From DSWT01 sp035420085 (GTDB taxonomy: Bacteria > Chloroflexota > Anaerolineae > B4-G1 > SLSP01), in contig DAOLUH010000024.1 in the NCBI GenBank assembly GCA_035420085.1, forward strand, positions 1 to 64,000: 64,000 bases of DNA. Reading direction: 5' to 3'. The notes under the pieces were generated by a model, which saw only the letters and a program-made list of their open reading frames with translations, did not search any database and was not told the origin of the DNA. The first letter of the stretch is position 1. Each line of letters begins with the position of its first letter. Of the stretch, positions 41,426 through 51,700 are shown in pieces. The position numbers and the translations under genes are program-made.

Positions 41426-43867
41426 ATGAAAGGGAACGGCGTGTTGAAGAAGCGCGTCACGCAAGCCTTGCTGGGGATGGGCATCCTGGCGCTGCTGGGC
41501 AGTGCGGCGCTGGCGGGGTGGATTTTTGTCAGGCTGCCTTCACCGGACGACCTCAGCGCCTATACCACCGCGCCAAGCAGCAAAATCCACGACCGCAACG
41601 GGCAACTCCTCTTCGAAATGCCGCCGCCCTATACCGGCAGCCACACGCCGGTCACGCTCGCCGATATCCCGCAGCACCTCATCTGGGCCACCATCGCTAC
41701 CGAAGACGCCACGTTCTACGACAATCCCGGCATGGACTTCAAAGGCATCCTGCGCGCGGTGTGGATCAACGCGCAGGGTGGCGAGGTGTTGGCGGGCGGC
41801 AGCACCATCACGCAACAGTTGGTGCGCACGGTGATGTTCGGCGCCGACGAGCGCGCCGAGCGCACGCTGCGCCGCAAACTGCGCGAGTTGGCGCTCGCCG
41901 TTCGCATCACGCGGCGCTACAGCAAGGACGCAATCCTCACGCTCTATCTCAACGAGACGTACTACGGCAATATGGCTTACGGCGTCGAGGCGGCGGCGCA
42001 GGCGTACTTTGGCAAACACGCGCGCGATCTGGATCTGGCGGAGTGCGCGCTCCTGGCGGGCTTGCCGCAAGCGCCGGCGGTCTACAATCCCCTGGAAAAT
42101 CTGGACGCCGCCAAAGAACGCCAGGCTGTCGCGCTGGATTTGATGGTGAAGCAGGGCTACATCGAGGCCGGCGCGGCACAGTTGGCGAAGGCCGAGAAGC
42201 TCGATTTTGCCGCTGCGCCGTTCGCCATCCGCGCGCCGCATTTTGTGATGCTCGTGCGCAGCCAGTTGGAGCGCGAACTGGGCCTGGCGCGGTTGCAAGC
42301 CGGCGGGCTGAACGTCTACACCACGCTGGACGTGGCGCTGACCGACACCGCCCGCGACGCGATCCGGCATCACCTGGCGCTGCTGGCCGTGTGTCACTAC
42401 GAAGCCGCGTGCCCGCCGGGCGGACGCAACGTCCGCAATGCCGCGCTCGTCGCCCTCGATCCGTGGACGGGTGAGATTGTGGCGCTGGTCGGCAGCCCGG
42501 ACTATTTCGCGGCGCGCATTGACGGCGCGGTGGACGGCGCGACGGCGCTGCGCCAACCCGGCTCGTCCATCAAGCCGCTCACCTATGCCGCCGCCTTCGA
42601 GCGTGGCGACCTGACGCCCGCAACGATGATGCTCGACGTGCGCACCGCCTTCGTGACACGCGAGGGCGCGCCCTATGTCCCCCTCAACTACGACCTGGCC
42701 TTTCGCGGCCCGGTGCGGCTGCGCGAGGCGCTGGCCTCGTCGTACAACCTGATCGCCGTGAAAGTGCTGGACACCATCGGCATCGAGTCGCTCACGGGGA
42801 TGGCGCGGCGGTTGGGCATTACCACCTTCGACGATCCCGACAAACTCGGCCTGGCGTTGGCGCTCGGCGGTGGCGAGGTGCGTTTGCTGGAACTGACCGC
42901 TGCGTATGCCGCGTTCGCCAACGGCGGATATGCCGTGCAGCCCGTGTTGATTCGGCGTGTGGAGGATGCGAGCGGTGCAGTGCTGTGGGAACCGGCGTCC
43001 AGCAAAGGTGAACGCGCGCTCGATGCCCGCGTCGCCTACCTGATCACCGACATCCTGAGCGACGACCTGGCGCGCATCCCCACCTTCGGCGAGGGGAGCG
43101 TGCTGAAGCTGACCCGCCCGGCCGCCGTGAAAACCGGCACGACGACCAACTTCCGCGACAACTGGACGGTGGGTTACACGCCAGAGTTGGTCGTGGGCGT
43201 GTGGGTGGGTAACGCGGATAACGAGACGATGAAGGACGTGAGCGGCGTCACCGGCGCGGCGCCAATCTGGCGCGAGGTGATGGAAGCCGCGCTCAAAGGC
43301 CGTCCCGTCCGCGATTTTACCCGGCCTGATGGCCTGGTGGATGTCGAAGTCTGCGCGCTCTCAGGGCAATTGCCGGGGCCGGAGTGCCCACACCGCGTCA
43401 CCGAAACCTTCATCGCCGGCACAGAGCCGACGGAGACATGCACAATGCACCAACAGATTGACGGCGTCGCCTACACCATCCTCCCCCCCGAAGCCCAAGA
43501 CTGGGCGCGCGAGCATCACATTCCTCAGCCATCAGCTCGCAGCGTTCAACCCTTAGCTATCAACTCTCAGCCTTCAGCTTTTGCTTCCTCCATACGTATC
43601 ACAAGCCCGGATAGCGGCGCGGTGTACCGGATTGATCCGGCGCAGCCGCGTGATATGCAAAAGATCGTCATTGCTGCCGCAGCAGAGCCGGCTTTTGAAC
43701 GGGTTATATTGCTGGTGGATGGTTTGCCGCTGGCGCAACTCACCGCTCCGCCTTACACGCATCTGTGGCAACTGGAACCGGGCGCGCATGCGTTCTCGGC
43801 GGTGGGGGTCACTGCCGACGGCGCCCATGTGTCCGGTACGGATGTCACCATCGAAGTTCGGGAATGA
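41426..43867 (+). CDS. pbpC: Bifunctional penicillin-binding protein 1C
   Basis: An 813-aa inner-membrane peptidoglycan synthase. A TM anchor (about 10-32) is followed by the GT51 glycosyltransferase with EDATFYD (residues 93-99) and GGSTITQQL. The transpeptidase motifs are SxxK (S380-S-I-K383), SYN (439-441) and KTG (569-571). The C terminus (about 725-813, ITSPDSGAVYRID...) is the BiPBP_C domain that distinguishes PbpC. A 7-nt repeat array encodes the linker before it (about 700-721). In many bacteria pbpC neighbours the alpha-2-macroglobulin gene; here that gene follows after a histidine kinase. Confidence 0.93.
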   Translation: MKGNGVLKKRVTQALLGMGILALLGSAALAGWIFVRLPSPDDLSAYTTAPSSKIHDRNGQLLFEMPPPYTGSHTPVTLADIPQHLIWATIATEDATFYDNPGMDFKGILRAVWINAQGGEVLAGGSTITQQLVRTVMFGADERAERTLRRKLRELALAVRITRRYSKDAILTLYLNETYYGNMAYGVEAAAQAYFGKHARDLDLAECALLAGLPQAPAVYNPLENLDAAKERQAVALDLMVKQGYIEAGAAQLAKAEKLDFAAAPFAIRAPHFVMLVRSQLERELGLARLQAGGLNVYTTLDVALTDTARDAIRHHLALLAVCHYEAACPPGGRNVRNAALVALDPWTGEIVALVGSPDYFAARIDGAVDGATALRQPGSSIKPLTYAAAFERGDLTPATMMLDVRTAFVTREGAPYVPLNYDLAFRGPVRLREALASSYNLIAVKVLDTIGIESLTGMARRLGITTFDDPDKLGLALALGGGEVRLLELTAAYAAFANGGYAVQPVLIRRVEDASGAVLWEPASSKGERALDARVAYLITDILSDDLARIPTFGEGSVLKLTRPAAVKTGTTTNFRDNWTVGYTPELVVGVWVGNADNETMKDVSGVTGAAPIWREVMEAALKGRPVRDFTRPDGLVDVEVCALSGQLPGPECPHRVTETFIAGTEPTETCTMHQQIDGVAYTILPPEAQDWAREHHIPQPSARSVQPLAINSQPSAFASSIRITSPDSGAVYRIDPAQPRDMQKIVIAAAAEPAFERVILLVDGLPLAQLTAPPYTHLWQLEPGAHAFSAVGVTADGAHVSGTDVTIEVRE
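43523..43587. repeat. Heptamer-phased repeat array H6 inside pbpC
   Basis: Units ctcagcc, atcagct, cgcagcg, ttcaacc, cttagct, atcaact, ctcagcc, ttcagct follow one another within the coding sequence and encode a Ser/Gln/Pro/Ala-rich linker (PSARSVQPLAINSQPSAF) between the transpeptidase region and the BiPBP_C domain. The reading frame is kept. Confidence 0.75.
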
Positions 43868-44061
43868 GCACCAGGGGTGAAGCAGCCAGGTTTCAGACTT
43901 TTTGCGCTTGAAAAGTTAGCAAAAGAATGATACACTTAAACTTGTGATTGAAGATACCATAGCAGCGGCGTACACCGACTTTCATGACCAGATTGCTTAA
44001 GAAGATCAGCGGAACAGTTGAATTGAGTGATTCTATCTGTTAACCGGATGAGAAGAGAGCG

Positions 44062-45450
44062 ATGACCATAGCTAGAATGTCTGGAGAACACGTGCGACGT
44101 GAGACGGCGCGTTGGATTTTGCGGATCTATGCGGGCATGACGATACTCGGCATCATCCTCCACGTTGTCAGAAATGTCACCCGACAGTATAGCTTGAATT
44201 GGCTATACATCATTCCTATGGCGATCATCGCGGTCGTTGCCGTGACATCCCTCTGGCGGCTCAAGCAATCTCTAGCGCAAGCGATGTTTCTCTTTGCCGG
44301 AGTAGTTTTCGTTTGCCTTTCGATATTGCTCATTCATGAGATCGCTCATAAACAAGACTATCGAACTTTCATGCTGTTGTTTCATGCCGGGGTGCTGACG
44401 CTTGGTCTCGTCTTAGGATTCAAAGCCGCGCTGTATTATGCCACGGCAAGCGCCATTGTCTTTTCAATCGTGGGATTTCGTTATCTTGGATTCTTCAATA
44501 TGATCCTGCCGATCGTCCTGGCTTACGCGGTGGCAATCCCGGCAAGAATTGTTGAATTGATGATCGAACAAAGCACCCAGGAACTTACGCAGATCAATCA
44601 AAACCTCGAAGAGCTTGTGGCAGCCCGCACTGCAGAACTGGCTGAGAGCAACCGACAGCTTCAGGCAAAAATTCTCGAACGCGCGCAGGCAGAGGAGGCG
44701 CTGCGACGGCGCACCCAGGAGCTGGAAAGCCGCAACGAGGAACTCAACGCCTATGCCCATACGGTCGCCCACGACATCAAAGCGCCGCTGGCAACCATCA
44801 TCGGTTTCAGTGAATTGCTGGAGAAACATCACAAACAATATCCCGAAGATAAACTCTCCTATTACCTCGGCGTCTTGGCGCGCAATGGACGCAAAATCAC
44901 CAATATCGTTGACGAACTGCTCTTGCTTGCCAGCGTGCGCGAGGTAGATACATTGGAAGTGGAATCGCTGGATATGGCAGTAGTCGTGGATGAAGCTTTG
45001 CAGCGCCTTTCTGATCTGATCGCCAACGCCCAACCCGAAATTGTCATCCCCGATGCGTGGCCGGCAGCCATAGGTTACGGACCGTGGATTGAGGAAGTGT
45101 GGACTAACTACATCAGCAACGCGATCAAATATGGCGGCGCGTCGCCGCGTGTCGAACTTGGCGCGACATCTATCGGAAACAGCCACATCCAGTTTTGGGT
45201 GCGTGACAATGGGAAGGGACTCACGCCGGAAGAACAAGCGCGACTCTTCACGCCTTTCACCCGTCTCAATCAGATCAGCGCCCGGGGACACGGCTTGGGA
45301 CTGTCCATCGTGCGGCGGATTGTTGAAAAACTCGATGGGCAAGTAGGCGTCGAGAGCGAAGTGGGACAGGGCAGCACTTTCTTCTTTACTTTACCCAGCG
45401 CGCAGACTGAGGACGCGCCTTATAACCTCACAACTTCATCAGCAGATTGA
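44062..45450 (+). CDS. Membrane sensor histidine kinase
   Basis: The 462-aa protein has five or six TM helices (about 15-170), a coiled-coil linker rich in Glu/Gln/Arg (about 175-230), a HisKA dimerisation domain with the phospho-His in YAHTVAHDIKAPLATIIGFS (about 232-251), and a HATPase_c domain with NYISNAIKYGG, VRDNGKGL and GHGLGLSIVRRI. No separate sensor domain is seen outside the TM block, so it may sense membrane or cell-wall state. No response regulator is adjacent. Its place between pbpC and the alpha-2-macroglobulin gene suggests envelope stress sensing. Confidence 0.92.
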   Translation: MTIARMSGEHVRRETARWILRIYAGMTILGIILHVVRNVTRQYSLNWLYIIPMAIIAVVAVTSLWRLKQSLAQAMFLFAGVVFVCLSILLIHEIAHKQDYRTFMLLFHAGVLTLGLVLGFKAALYYATASAIVFSIVGFRYLGFFNMILPIVLAYAVAIPARIVELMIEQSTQELTQINQNLEELVAARTAELAESNRQLQAKILERAQAEEALRRRTQELESRNEELNAYAHTVAHDIKAPLATIIGFSELLEKHHKQYPEDKLSYYLGVLARNGRKITNIVDELLLLASVREVDTLEVESLDMAVVVDEALQRLSDLIANAQPEIVIPDAWPAAIGYGPWIEEVWTNYISNAIKYGGASPRVELGATSIGNSHIQFWVRDNGKGLTPEEQARLFTPFTRLNQISARGHGLGLSIVRRIVEKLDGQVGVESEVGQGSTFFFTLPSAQTEDAPYNLTTSSAD

Positions 45451-45464
45451 GAGATTGTAGCGCA

Positions 45465-45514
45465 AAGCTCTCGAAAGGCTGCGACCGGTCTTCGACTGCG
45501 ACACCGCAGACCCA
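45465..45514. repeat. Dispersed repeat, copy 2 (see 41258-41294)
   Basis: aaagctctcgaaaggctgcgaccggtcttcgactgcgacaccgcagac shares the core of the copy at 41258-41294 with substitutions and an insertion. Confidence 0.5.
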
Positions 45515-45584
45515 GGGGTGGGCGGGCGCGGTCAGAAACCGGGCCGAGCGGGAAGGAATGGTAACTCAGTAGACCCAAATTTAG

Positions 45585-45639
45585 GTTCGTAGTAACGGCT
45601 TTAGCCGTCCCAGAGACCGCTAAAGCGGTTACTACGAAC
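45585..45639. repeat. Long palindromic repeat (GTTCGTAGTAACggC...)
   Basis: gttcgtagtaacggctttagc and gctaaagcggttactacgaac are near-perfect inverted arms around a short loop. A smaller ggcaaacttcagtttgcc palindrome follows at 45730-45747. The whole 303-bp gap between the kinase and macroglobulin genes is made largely of such elements. Confidence 0.65.
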
Positions 45640-45777
45640 ACAATCTTTGATCTATTCCGAAAATAGCTCTCATTTTCATCTTTGGTGGAGAGCCTAGCTC
45701 ATGTTGTCTACTGAGACTGTAGCAGCAGAGGCAAACTTCAGTTTGCCCGACATTTGTTATTTTCCAGGGGGAAGACC

Positions 45778-48700
45778 ATGAAAACACGGCGTTGGATATC
45801 CATCTGTATTTTGTTGGTCCTGTTGATGGGCGCGTGCAAATTCATCACCGGGCCGGAAGCCACCGAAGAACCGCTGCCGGTGGCGACCAGCACTCCACAA
45901 CCCACCGCGCCTCCCACTGCGCCGCCTACCCCCGCGCTGCCTTATCCTGCTCCGCGCCTGCTTTTCCGCGCGCCCGAAACCGGCGAGACGCAGGCGCTCG
46001 ACGCGCCCATCGAGCTGGTCTTCGATCAGCCGATGAACGAAAAAAGTGTGGCGGAAGCGTTTTCCATTTCGCCGCCGGTCAAGGGTGCGCTCAAGTGGGC
46101 CGATAACCGCACGCTGGTCTTCACTCCGGCGGAGCCGCTGGCGCGCGGCGCGAGTTACCGCGTCACAGTAGCGCAGGACGCGCGCAACGCCGAAGGGACG
46201 CCGCTGAGCGATCCGGTCGCGTTCAACTTCCAGACCGTGGGACACCTGCTGGTCAGTGAGGTGCAGCCTATCCCCGACAGCGACGACATCGCGCCGGAGA
46301 GCAGCGTCACCGTCGTCTTCAACCGCCCGGTCGTGCCGCTCACTGCCATCGGCAGCCAGGGCGAGCTGCCCGATCCGCTCACCTTCACGCCGCCGGTACG
46401 CGGCAAAGGCGAGTGGCTCAACACATCCATCTATCGCTTTCACCCCGACGGCGGCTTCTTGCCGGCGACGCGCTACACGGCGCGCATCGCGGCCGGCCTG
46501 AGCGACACGCAAGGCGCGCCGCTCGCCGAGGATTACACCTGGACGTTCACCACGCTGCGCCCGGCAGTCATGGCGTGGACGCCGCGCACGGAGGCCGAAC
46601 ATATCGGCCCCAACGCGGTCATCAGCGTCACCTTCAACCAGCCAATGGATCGCGCTTCTGTCGAACGGGCGTTCACGCTCAGTATCAACAACCAGCCGGT
46701 CGCCGGGACCTTCCGTTGGGCCGGCGGCGAGACGCCGATGGCCAGCGAGACGATGGCCTTCGTCCCCGCCGCGCCATTGCCGCGCAATGTGCGGCCTTAC
46801 GCCAATCTTTCCGCCGCCGCGCGTGCCCGCAACAGCGATGTGACCTTGCGCCAGGAATACGCCTGGCGCTTCTACACCGCCAAAGACCCCGGCGTCATCT
46901 CCACCTCCCCGGCGGATGGCGACACCAACGTCAGCCCTTACAGCGACATCCTCATCACCTTCGCCAGCCCGATGCAGACGGAACGACTGATGGATTACGT
47001 CCGCATTATCCCGCAGCCTACGTCGGTCTACACCTACTGGATGGACGATGACACTGAACTGCGTATCGCCTTTGCGCTGGAACCGGCGACAGTCTACAAC
47101 CTCACGTTGGACGGCGAAGCGCCCGACAAGTACGGCGCGCCGCTCGGCAAGACGCTGCGGCTGCGCTTCACCACCGGCGATTTGTACCCGTATGCCCGCC
47201 TCAACACCGGCGGCGAGCTGGGAACGTTCAACGCCTACACCGACACCGTCGTCTACGCAGGGTATCGCAACGTTTCCCGGCTGGACGTGGGACTGTATCG
47301 CATGACCCCGGAGAACTTCGTCCGCTTCTACGACTCCACCGACTATCAGTATCGTGAAACCTTCCGCCCTGCCGAAGCGGCCCTGGTGCGCCGCTGGTCG
47401 GTGCCGGTGACGCCGCCCCGCAATGTCACCCGCCTGATCCGCCTGGACATGGTCAATGCCAACGCGCAGCAGCTTCCGCCCGGCATCTACTATCTCGAAT
47501 TGACCGCGCCGGAGGTGCAATCCTATGATCCCCAAACTCGGCCGGCCCGCTACACCTTCATCCGCTCGCGGATCAATCTCACGCTCAAGGAGACCCGCAC
47601 GGAATCGCTCGTCTGGGCGACCGATCTGGCGACGGGCGAGCCGGTTCCCAACCTGCCCGTCCGCTTCAACGGCGCGAAAATCGGCTGGCACGCCGAGGGC
47701 CGCACCGACAGCGACGGCGTCTACCTGACCGCCGATCGGCCTGAGACGGAGTTGCGGGACAGCTACTTCGCCTTTGTCGGGCAGCCCGGCGACATTGACT
47801 TCGCCGTGGGCTATAATGATTGGGACAGCGGCATCAACCCCTGGAGCTTCGACGTCAGCGTGGACTACGGTTCGAGCCGTTACGCCGGTTACCTCTACAC
47901 CGACCGCCCGATTTACCGCCCCGGCCAAACCGTCTACTTCAAGGGTATCGTCCGCGCCGACGATGACGCCCATTACACCATCCCCACCGATATGCGCGCC
48001 GTCACCGTGCGCATCAACGACCCGGAAGGCAAGGAACTCTACAACGAGCGCCTGAACCTGAGCGATATGGGGACGCTGTTCGGCGAATTGGCGCTGGACG
48101 CAGAAGCGGCGTTGGGAACGTACTACATCCAGATGGAGGACCCCGACCGCGATTTCTACGCCAGCGCGAGCTTCACGCTGGCCGAATACCGCAAGCCGGA
48201 GTTCCAGGTTGCTGTGACGACCGACCGCGCCGCCTATCTCAACGGCGAGACCATCAACGTCGCCGTCGAGGCCAGCTACTACTTCGGCGGACCGGTCGCC
48301 AACGCTAAAGTGATTTGGAACGTGCTGAGCAGCAGCTATGGCTTTCAATATCGGTGTCCGCGGGACGAAACGTGCCCCTACTACGACTGGACCGACTACG
48401 ATTGGGAGCGCGAGCGGGACGGCTACGGCGGCTATGGACGGCTCATCGCCAGCGGAAAAGCGACGACGGATGAGCAAGGGCGCGCCGTGATCGAAATTCC
48501 CGCCGACATCCGCGAGGAACTGACCAGCCGCACGTTCACCATCGAAGCAAACGTGACGGACATCAACAACCAATACGTGAGTAACCGCACGGCGACCATC
48601 GTCCACAAGGGCCAGTTCTACATCGGCATGGCCCCGCAGGGACGCATCGCCAAGGCCGGGGAAGAGCGCGGTGTGGACATCCTCACCGTGGATTGGGATA

Positions 48701-51700
48701 GCGCGCCGGTCGCCGCCGGGCCGTTAGAGGTCGTCTTTATGGAACACCGCTGGTACAACGTCCGCCAGCAAGCCGAAGATGGCAACTTCTACTGGACGTG
48801 GGCCGTGGAAGATATCCCGATCTACACCACCACCGTAACCACGGATGGGGCAGGCAAGACAACAGCATCATTCACGCCGCCGTCATCGGGCAGCTACAAA
48901 ATCCGCGCCACGGGCCAGGACGCGCGCGGCAATGTAATCCGCAGCAGCACCTACGTCTGGGTGTGGGGCGGCGGCGAAGCTTACTGGCGACAGGAGAGCA
49001 CCAACCGCATTGACCTCATCACCGATAAGGACAGTTACGCCGTGGGCGACGTAGCCGAAATCCTCATCCCCTCGCCGTACAGTGGGACGGTGAGCGCGCT
49101 GGTGACCATCGAGCGCGGGCACATCCTCGAAACCGCCGTCATCGAACTGGTCAGCAACAGCGAAGTGCTGCGCGTGCCCATCACCGAAGCGCACATCCCC
49201 AACATCTTCGTCTCCGTCGTCATCGTGCAAGGCGCGGCGCGCGCGACCGACGCGCTGCGCGAGGACGCGCATTTGGCCTCGTTCAAGATGGGCATGGTGA
49301 TGCTGCCGGTCTCCACCAAGGAGAAGGAGCTGACAATCACCCTCACGCCAGATAAACCCATCGAAAGCGGCGAGTACTACCACCCCCGCGACACAGCCAC
49401 TTACGACGTGCTGGTGACGGATCACGCCGGGCGGCCCGTGGAGGCGGAACTGTCGCTGCGGATGGCGGACCTGGCGGTGCTGGCGCTCGCCGACGAGACC
49501 GGGCCGACGCTGTTGGAGCGTTTCTGGAGCCAGCGTGGATTGGGCGTGCGCACGTCGGCGGCGCTGGCGGTGGCGATGGAGGCCTACAACCGCGAACTCG
49601 CGCCCGCAGCCAAAGGCGGTGGGGGCGGCGGCGAGGAGGGCTTCATCCGCACCAACTTCGCCGATACCGCGTTTTGGGATCCCGTCGTGCGCACCGGCAA
49701 AGATGGGCGCGCGCGGGTGCCGGTGAAGCTGCCCGATAACCTCACGACGTGGCGGATGCAGGCGCGCGGCGTCACCGCCGACACGCTTGTGGGGCGCACC
49801 GACGTGGACATACTCAGCACGCTCGACCTGCTCGTGCGCCCGCTGCTGCCGCGTTTCTTCGTCGTGGGCGACCGCGCGGAGATTGCGACGATTGTTCACA
49901 ACAACACGGGCGCGGCAGTTTCCGCCGTCGTGACGCTGACCGTCAAGGGTCTGGATGTCGTAGGCGCGTTGCAGCAGCAGGTGAACATCCCGGCGGGCGA
50001 CAAGGTCAAAGTCGTGTGGCCGGTCACGGCGCTGCCTCCCCGTCATTCTGAGCGAAGCGAAGAATCTAAGCAAGGCGAAGAATCTCAAGTCATCGTGCGG
50101 ATGGAGTCCCGCGCGGGCGACTATTACGACGGGCGCGAAGACACCTTGCCCGTTTACCGCTATTCGACGCCGGAAGTCGTGGGCACGGCCGGGCGGCTCG
50201 CCGAACCAGAGCTGCGCCAGGAGATCGTCCAACTGCCGCGCACCTTCGATCCCACGCAAGGTGAACTGATCGTCCATATCGATGCGTCGCTGACCGGCGT
50301 AGCAGCGGAGTCCCTGGACTACCTGGAACATTACCCGTACGAATGTGTTGAGCAGACCGTCAGCCGCTTCCTGCCCAACGTGCTCACCTACCAGGCGTTG
50401 CAGGAGATGCGCGTCACGCGCCCCGGCCTCAAGGCGAAGCTGACCGAACAAGTCGCGGTGGCGCTGCAACGGCTCTACGCGCAGCAGCACTTCGACGGCG
50501 GGTGGGGTTGGTGGCAAATCGAAGCGAGCAATCCCTATCTGACGGCCTACGTGCTGCAAGGGATGTTGGAAGCGCACCGGGCCGGATTTACTGTGGACAA
50601 GGCCGTGATCCACAAAGCCGCCGGTTTCTTGCGCAGCAGCCTCGTTTCGGCGGATCAGGCGATGTCCCACTGGCAGGCGAACCGTCTGGCGTACCAGCTT
50701 TACGTCCTGGGCGAGTACACCAATCTCATCAATGACGCGAAGCCGGCGGGCGAGTTGTCGCGCGCTATTCAACTCTTCGAGGTCAGGCATCTGCTGGATC
50801 ACTACGGGCGGGCGACGTTGGCGGTCGCTTTGGGGCTGCTGGAGCCGGAGGAAGACACCCGCATCAACACGTTGCTCTCCGATCTCAACGGGGCCGCCAT
50901 CTACAGCGCCACCGGCACACACTGGGAAGAGGCGCAGCCCGACTACTGGAACATGAACACCGACATCCGCACCACGGCAACGGTGCTCTGGGCGATGGCG
51001 CGCCATAACCCGCAGAGCGATCTGCTGCCCAACATCGTCCGTTGGCTGATGAACGTCCGTAAGGAAGGCTACTGGGGCACAACACAGTCTACGTCGTGGT
51101 CGTTGATGGCGTTGGTGGCCTACATGCGCGCCACGGGTGAGCTGCGCGGTGAGTACAGCTACGTCGTCACGCTCAATGGCGAGATACAACTCACTGGCAA
51201 TGTCGATGCATCGAGCATTGATGACAGCAAACAGGCAGGCGTCCCCATCGCGCACCTACTGGTGGACGAGGCAAACCGGCTCATCATCGAGCGTCTCCCC
51301 GCGTCGGGCGGTCAGACCGGCGAAGGCCAGCTTTATTACACCGCGCACCTGCGCTATTTCCTGCCTGTCGAGCAGGTGAAGGCGCTGGATCGCGGCATCA
51401 TCATCGCGCGGCAGTACAGTCCGGTAGACAATCCAGAGGCATACGTAGACGGCGCGCAGGTCGGCGACGTGATTCGCGTGAAGCTCACCGTCATCGCGCC
51501 CACCGACCTGTACTACGTCGTCGTCGAAGACCCGCTGCCGGCCGGCTGTGAGGCGGTGGACACGACGCTCAACACCACGAGCGTCGTCGGCGAGCAACCG
51601 GCTGTGCGCAACCTCTCCGCGGAGGAAGAGGACTTCTGGTATCGCTGGTACGGCTGGGGCTGGTGGTGGTTCTCGCATTCGGAGATCCGCGACGAGAAGG

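Noticed and set aside
45757..48606. Very long open frame on the minus strand antisense to the macroglobulin gene
   Set aside because: GC-rich codons of the plus-strand gene keep the antisense frame open. Its translation is Arg/Val/His/Gly-rich without domains, and the plus-strand protein has clear family motifs.
48883..51255. 790-codon minus-strand open frame
   Set aside because: Same antisense effect over the macroglobulin thioester region; no recognisable domain or ribosome binding site.
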